DNA of 9,273 bases from Pseudaquidulcibacter sp964557085 (GTDB lineage: Bacteria; Pseudomonadota; Alphaproteobacteria; Caulobacterales; Aquidulcibacteraceae). The DNA lies in assembly GCA_964557085.1 (NCBI GenBank), contig CAZKYS010000092.1:1-9273 (forward strand). The letters are read 5' to 3'. The position numbers and the translations under genes were made by a program. The first letter of the stretch is position 1, and each line of letters starts with the position of its first letter. The notes beneath the pieces were generated by a model. The model worked only from the letters and a program-made list of their open reading frames with translations. It did not search any database and was not told the origin of the DNA. Shown one piece after another: positions 5,913 through 9,273 of the stretch.

Positions 5913-6805
5913 TTTTCACCTTTGCACGATCAAAACTGCGCCTTGCGGTTTTCAAAATCCCTTCGGAATTTTGAAGCAAGTCGGCCTCTTCGCCTTATCC
6001 AAAAAGTCTGCAACTTTTTGGGGCTCATCGCGGCAAACTTGCGCCTTAAAGTGCAATTTCATTCGCATTTTTATTGTTGTCAAAAGTTTTCCCATTAGGG
6101 AAGGGCGGCTCATATCCCATAAAATAGGGAATGTCACGCACAAATGACATTATTTTTCGGCTGCGCGCGTCAATCTATCATTTATTGCTGCACCAATGCC
6201 ATTATTTGGAATTGGGGCAATTTTAATTGCGTGCGGTTTTTGCGCATCGGCCTGCCTTATCATTTTATATAAATTTGCCGCAGCTTCTTGAAGATTGCTT
6301 GTTTTTGAAAGGTTTAATTGGCAATCCATATCACCAAAACCAATTAAAACCTCATTATCTTGGGCATTATCGCAATTTAAAAATAATGGCGCGTTTGGTG
6401 AATAATGTTTCAAAAGCATGCCAGGGGATTTTGGCGAATTTTCATCCTTTAAATTGGCAATTTTAACCTTGGCATTAATTACGTTTTCAATTTCTTCAAT
6501 TGTTATTGCGCCATATCTTAATAATGTGACTTCATTTTCAAATACTGCAACAACCGTGCTTTCAAGGCCAATTTGGCATTCGCCGCCATCAATAATTACG
6601 GGCAAATTATCGCCAAATTCACTTTCTACATGATGTGCAGAAGTTGGCGAAACGTGACCCGAAATATTGGCGCTTGGCGCGGCAATTGGCGCGCCAAATC
6701 CTTTTATTATTTGATATGCTACTTCATGATTTGGGCAGCGAATGGCAATTGTTTCAAGACCTGCGCAGGTTAAGTCACAAATTTCACTATAAGCAAGGCG
6801 CGGAA
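5672..6805. repeat. Tandem duplication, copy 2 (unit 1,128 bp)
   Basis: Head-to-tail second copy of 4544-5677, starting at the shared GCGGAA. Its right end lies inside the complete sua5, which continues uniquely to 7085. No transposase, terminal inverted repeat or target-site duplication flanks either copy, so a microhomology-mediated or template-switch event fits better than transposition. Confidence 0.95.
5913..6149 (-). promoter_or_regulatory. Second copy of the structured rplS leader, in front of the chimera
   Basis: Identical to 4785-5021, offset by 1,128 bp: TTGACA at 6083-6078 (minus) and the same set of stems. It separates the complete sua5 from the chimeric gene, and in the unduplicated arrangement would be the normal sua5-rplS gap. 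Confidence 0.5.
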
Positions 6806-7085
6806 CGACCATTGTAAATGCGCCGGGCCAAAAATGTTTTGCAAGTTTCTCGGCAATTGGTGAAAATACACCATATTTTTTTGCCATTTCAATATCGCAA
6901 ACATGGGATATAAGCGGGTTAAAACTTGGGCGCCCCTTTAAGGCAAAAATTTTCGCTACAGTTTGCGCATATCGCGCATCCCCCGCCAATCCATAAACCG
7001 TCTCAGTGGGCAAGCCAATAAGATTACCCATTTTTAAATGGCTAATTGCGGTTTCAATATTTTCGTGGCTTGGGCTAAATATCAT
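6150..7085 (-). CDS. sua5: L-threonylcarbamoyladenylate synthase, Sua5 type
   Basis: Makes threonylcarbamoyl-AMP from threonine, bicarbonate and ATP, the first step of t6A37 modification in tRNAs that read ANN codons; cytoplasmic. The YrdC domain (about 1-190) shows PTETVYGL (26-33), K50-G-R52, NPLISHV (56-62), FWPGAFT, RCPNHEVA, APSANISG and LESTVV. SPGMLLKHYSPNAPL is the linker typical of the long Sua5 form, followed by the C-terminal Sua5 domain to residue 311; short TsaC proteins lack it. This is the complete copy; its last 216 codons are also present in the chimera at 5022-5912. No Shine-Dalgarno is visible before ATG 7085; TTGCAT-16-TAATCC lies just upstream on the minus strand, so a very short or leaderless 5' end is possible. 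It is divergent from the DUF6249 gene and co-directional with rplS. Confidence 0.96.
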   Translation of the reverse strand: MIFSPSHENIETAISHLKMGNLIGLPTETVYGLAGDARYAQTVAKIFALKGRPSFNPLISHVCDIEMAKKYGVFSPIAEKLAKHFWPGAFTMVVPRLAYSEICDLTCAGLETIAIRCPNHEVAYQIIKGFGAPIAAPSANISGHVSPTSAHHVESEFGDNLPVIIDGGECQIGLESTVVAVFENEVTLLRYGAITIEEIENVINAKVKIANLKDENSPKSPGMLLKHYSPNAPLFLNCDNAQDNEVLIGFGDMDCQLNLSKTSNLQEAAANLYKMIRQADAQKPHAIKIAPIPNNGIGAAINDRLTRAAEK

Positions 7086-7131
7086 TGGAAAATGGGATTA
7101 GACCACAAATCACACTATGCAAATATTATTT

Positions 7132-7160
7132 TTCACATTCATGCATCCAAATGATAGTCT
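7132..7160 (+). promoter_or_regulatory. Possible promoter of the DUF6249-sigma operon
   Basis: TTCACA (7132-7137), 17 nt, then TAGTCT (7155-7160). The -35 is five of six; the -10 is weak. I do not see a clear ECF-type GGAAC/CGTC pair, so self-regulation by the encoded sigma factor is not supported by sequence. Confidence 0.3.
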
Positions 7161-7193
7161 ATGTGCATCTAAGCAATAAATAAGGAGAAAAAA

Positions 7194-7577
7194 ATGGAAT
7201 TAGATCACAATTTAATACCGATTGTATTATTTATATCTGCTGCATGCGTTTTGGGTGTTTTTATATATTTTAATTTTCAATCAAAAAAAGAACAACAAGA
7301 AACTTTGCGTCAATCAATCGCCGCAGGTCAAAAAATTGATGATGAGACTTTGAAATTATTCATAAAGAAACCTGCAACACCTGAGGCTGATTTGCGAACT
7401 GGGATTTTATCAACTTCAATTGGTTTTGGCGTTTTATGTTCGGCGATTTATGCATATTTCACAATGCAATCAAATGATGAATTATCACTTCTATTAGCGA
7501 TTGTTGGCATTGTTAATGTGTCATCTGGAATTGGCCATATTATTTCTTGGAATTTGAGAACCAAATTATTCAAATAG
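7194..7577 (+). CDS. DUF6249 family membrane protein
   Basis: A 127-aa inner-membrane protein with helix 1 near 8-28, a charged helical stretch with KEQQETLRQSIAAGQKID and DDETLKLF, then two more helices near 69-89 and 97-117. The layout (N-terminal helix, amphipathic R/Q-rich TLRxxIxxGQ segment, then PEADLRTGI before a second helical pair) matches my memory of DUF6249, usually found beside ECF sigma genes. The function is unknown; a membrane sensing or regulatory role for the sigma factor is an inference from neighbourhood. It has the best ribosome-binding site in the region (AAGGAGAAAAAA-ATG) and leads an operon with the sigma factor (17-nt gap) and a small membrane protein. Confidence 0.75.
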   Translation: MELDHNLIPIVLFISAACVLGVFIYFNFQSKKEQQETLRQSIAAGQKIDDETLKLFIKKPATPEADLRTGILSTSIGFGVLCSAIYAYFTMQSNDELSLLLAIVGIVNVSSGIGHIISWNLRTKLFK

Positions 7578-7594
7578 GCTGATTAAAACTAATA

Positions 7595-8149
7595 ATGGTT
7601 TTTCCAATAATAAATAATAATATCAACAATCAAAATTCTGCATTGATTGTTCAGGCGCAAAAGGGTTCGCATTTTGCATTCTCCCAGCTTGTGACATTGC
7701 ATAGCCCTGCCTTGCACCTTTTCCTGCGCCGTTTTTGCAAATCGCCTGAGATTTGTGAAGATGTTGCGCAGGAAACCTTTTTGAAAGCATGGAAAAATAT
7801 AAAGCAAATGCGCGGCGATGCAGGTTTTAAAACTTGGCTTTATTCAATTGCCATCAATGAAATGAAGCAGCATCATCGCAAAAATAATAAATTTAATTCA
7901 GAAGTTTCAAATTCAGAATATTTGCAATCTTATTCAATTAATCAGGCTTTGGACGAAAAACTTGATATTGAAAAACTTCTTTCCCACCTATCAAATGATG
8001 AGGCAATGGTCATAAGCCTTAATTATGGTGAGGGTTTTTCGCATTCGCAAATTTCGAAATTACTTAATATGCCACTTGGAACAGTAAAAAGCCATGCTTT
8101 ACGGGGGCGCGAAAAAGCCGTAAAATTCTTTAACATCACGGACGATTAA
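7595..8149 (+). CDS. ECF-type RNA polymerase sigma factor (sigma-70 family)
   Basis: A 184-aa alternative sigma factor with only regions 2 and 4. Region 2 runs about 27-98 and includes EDVAQETFLKAWKN (55-68, region 2.2, core binding) and FKTWLYSIAINEMKQHHRK (78-96, regions 2.3-2.4, -10 recognition). After a linker, region 4 (about 125-178) contains SHSQISKLLNMPLGTVKSHALRGREK, the helix-turn-helix for the -35. The subgroup cannot be set from this alone. The start has no good Shine-Dalgarno and follows the DUF6249 stop by 17 nt; a later start would cut into region 2. The next gene is coupled through TAA-A-ATG, the usual place of an anti-sigma factor. Confidence 0.93.
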   Translation: MVFPIINNNINNQNSALIVQAQKGSHFAFSQLVTLHSPALHLFLRRFCKSPEICEDVAQETFLKAWKNIKQMRGDAGFKTWLYSIAINEMKQHHRKNNKFNSEVSNSEYLQSYSINQALDEKLDIEKLLSHLSNDEAMVISLNYGEGFSHSQISKLLNMPLGTVKSHALRGREKAVKFFNITDD

Positions 8150-8150
8150 A

Positions 8151-8510
8151 ATGAAAAATAGCAATAATGAATTCAATAATATTGATGAAAAATTGAAATC
8201 AATCTTCGCGCTTGAAAATCAGCAATCGGGTCTTGATGGCATTGAGGCCATGAATTTCACCAATAAAATCATGAAGCAAATAGAACGCCATGAAAATGCT
8301 AAAAAGGGTGTTTTATTGGCGGTTTTTGGATTTTTTGTGTCATTGCTTATGACAAGCTGTCTGATTTATTGGCGTGAATGTTTGCATGGGCTACAAATTG
8401 CCTTCACTGCACTTGTGCCAAATGACATAAAGGAAGTTGATTTGAAGACAATTTCCCTTATGTCATTGATAATATTTGGCGCGGGCTTTTATTATTATAA
8501 AGCCCAATAA
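8151..8510 (+). CDS. Small two-helix membrane protein, candidate anti-sigma factor
   Basis: A 119-aa protein: a polar N-terminal segment of about 50 residues (with DEKLKSIFALENQQ and FTNKIMKQIERHENAKK), a membrane helix at about 53-74 and a second at about 99-117, ending YYYKAQ. No zinc-binding H-x3-C-x2-C motif of the ZAS anti-sigma class is present, and I recognise no family by sequence. Position and topology (cytosolic N-terminal helices, membrane anchor, one base after the sigma stop) suggest it holds the sigma factor at the membrane; this is an inference from context. Its stop abuts the convergent YceI stop with no gap, and its last codons overlap a terminator stem. Confidence 0.8.
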   Translation: MKNSNNEFNNIDEKLKSIFALENQQSGLDGIEAMNFTNKIMKQIERHENAKKGVLLAVFGFFVSLLMTSCLIYWRECLHGLQIAFTALVPNDIKEVDLKTISLMSLIIFGAGFYYYKAQ

Positions 8511-8519
8511 TTATTTTTT
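8483..8519 (+). terminator. Intrinsic terminator overlapping the 3' end of the sigma operon
   Basis: GGGCTTT (8483-8489) pairs with AAAGCCC (8499-8505) around a 9-nt AT-rich loop; after AATAATTA the sequence has six T (8514-8519). The stem lies within the last codons of the small membrane protein, and the T stretch is the reverse complement of the end of the YceI gene. Confidence 0.5.
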
Positions 8520-9107
8520 AATCGCGTTTAAATTCACATTTACGCGAACATTCCTATCAACCCATTCAGATTTTGGATCGGAGTCCATGCCAACTTTTAT
8601 ATTGGCGCGGTCAATAATAACGCTTGCATTCATATTGGCTTTATTTCCGCTGATTACCAAATTAAACGGAAGCGGAAGTGAATATTTTGCGCCCTTAAAG
8701 TTTAATGCACCTTGCGCGAAATAGCTGTTTTTACCTGTCGCTTTAAAGTTTGTTGCACTAAAATTGGCAATTGGGAATGATTTTGTATTCAACCAATCGG
8801 CAAGTGGCAGGTTGTCGCGTGCTTCTTTTGACGGGGTTGAAAACCCTGCCATCCAAATATTTACCGACACATTTGAGCCTGCAAGATTATTTGGGTCAAA
8901 ATTTACAATTGCACTTTTTGCATCAATTGAAAAATTGCCCGTAACATTTTGCCCCGCCCATCTTGCAATAAAGCCAAGGTTTGAATGCGCGCCATCAATT
9001 GCCCATGCTTGGGCTTTTGCTTTGGATTGCGCACTTGTATTTGAGGGCGCAATTGCCCCAAGCGCAACCAATATTGAAAGCGCTGAAACTAAATGAATGT
9101 TTTTCAT
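8511..9107 (-). CDS. YceI-family periplasmic protein
   Basis: A 198-aa exported lipid-binding-type protein. The signal peptide is residues 1-26 (MKNIHLVSALSILVALGAIA, then PSNTSA|QS). The mature start WAIDGAHSNLGF (35-46) is the family opening with the conserved W-x-ID-x-x-HS-x-x-xF. The middle ADWLNTKSFPIANFSATNF and GALNFKGAKYSLPLPFN match the family's W-L-(D/N)-x-x-x-FP-x-x-x-F and G-x-L-x-x-(K/R)G features. YceI proteins bind polyisoprenoids in an extended lipocalin-like barrel; a link to quinone chemistry is suggested for the family. The gene follows a cytochrome b561 gene after 7 nt, a common association. The AGG of the preceding TAGGTTAAAT-ATG overlap may serve as ribosome-binding site. 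Confidence 0.93.
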   Translation of the reverse strand: MKNIHLVSALSILVALGAIAPSNTSAQSKAKAQAWAIDGAHSNLGFIARWAGQNVTGNFSIDAKSAIVNFDPNNLAGSNVSVNIWMAGFSTPSKEARDNLPLADWLNTKSFPIANFSATNFKATGKNSYFAQGALNFKGAKYSLPLPFNLVISGNKANMNASVIIDRANIKVGMDSDPKSEWVDRNVRVNVNLNAIKK

Positions 9108-9114
9108 ATTTAAC

Positions 9115-9273
9115 CTATTTTATAAAAGGTATCATGCGCCCTAAAACACCATCTTTATCGATGATTTGATGCTTAATCGCTGCGGCAACATGAAGAATAA
9201 CTAAAATAATCCCAACCCAAACCAATTTGCTATGCGCAAATTCGGTAATTTCATGAAGTGCTTTTGAAAATGA
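9115..9273 (-). CDS. Cytochrome b561, C-terminal fragment (5' end beyond window)
   Basis: An open frame from the right edge ending at TAG 9117-9115, 52 residues. The translated end holds a membrane helix (KLVWVGIILVILHVAAAIKHQ) with His in LHVAAAIKH, then DKDGVLGRMIPF. LHxxAAxKH followed by (D/N)xDGVLxRMxP is characteristic of the last helix of bacterial b561, where the histidines ligate heme b. The protein would be a diheme inner-membrane electron carrier that oxidises quinol. Its stop lies 7 nt before the YceI start on the same strand, so the two form an operon. Confidence 0.85.
   Translation of the reverse strand, partial: SFSKALHEITEFAHSKLVWVGIILVILHVAAAIKHQIIDKDGVLGRMIPFIK

Noticed and set aside
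4544..6805. Duplication interpreted as an insertion sequence or transposon
   Set aside because: No transposase gene, terminal inverted repeats or target-site duplication; contents are only pieces of rplS, its leader and sua5.

Overview
The window looks like a chromosomal segment of a moderately AT-rich alphaproteobacterium. Supporting this are the C-x4-C/C-x2-C zinc finger of MutM, the DUF6249/ECF sigma cassette, the cytochrome b561-YceI pair and the general codon use. The assignment is an inference from gene families, not a measured phylogeny. Genes are densely packed, with 1-17 nt gaps inside operons. No mobile element, tRNA, rRNA or CRISPR array was found.

Layout: (1) positions 1-773, minus strand, a DUF1963/YwqG-family protein cut by the window edge. 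(2) 861-2226, plus strand, mutM (8-oxoguanine repair) followed after one base by an exported thioredoxin-fold protein. (3) 2243-2485, minus strand, an 80-aa protein of unknown function with a strong promoter that lies divergent to the def promoter. (4) 2604-3125, def, ending in an intrinsic terminator. (5) 3167-4300, a self-contained metal-efflux operon: a CsoR/RcnR-family repressor, an RcnA-type Ni/Co exporter with a (His-Asp)9 loop, a palindromic operator with a G5 tract placed between -35 and -10, and a perfect terminator. (6) 4407-7085, minus strand, sua5 and rplS (ribosomal protein L19), rearranged by a tandem duplication. (7) 7194-8510, a DUF6249 membrane protein, an ECF sigma factor and a small two-helix membrane protein that may be its regulator. 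(8) 8511-9273, minus strand, a cytochrome b561 end and a YceI periplasmic protein.

The standout is region 6. A 1,128-bp segment running from inside rplS to inside sua5 is present twice head-to-tail, apparently without differences, with a 6-bp microhomology (GCGGAA) at the junction. The outer copies leave complete rplS and complete sua5. The middle junction creates an in-frame 296-aa chimera: L19 residues 1-80 joined to Sua5 residues 96-311, behind a second copy of the rplS ribosome-binding site and structured leader. It is either a very recent duplication or an assembly artefact.

Other points: def and the metal-sensor gene appear to have leaderless mRNAs, with the -10 box ending 5-6 nt before ATG and no Shine-Dalgarno. 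A 14-bp tandem repeat sits exactly between the stop codons of two convergent genes. The exporter's His-Asp loop is encoded by a pure hexanucleotide microsatellite.
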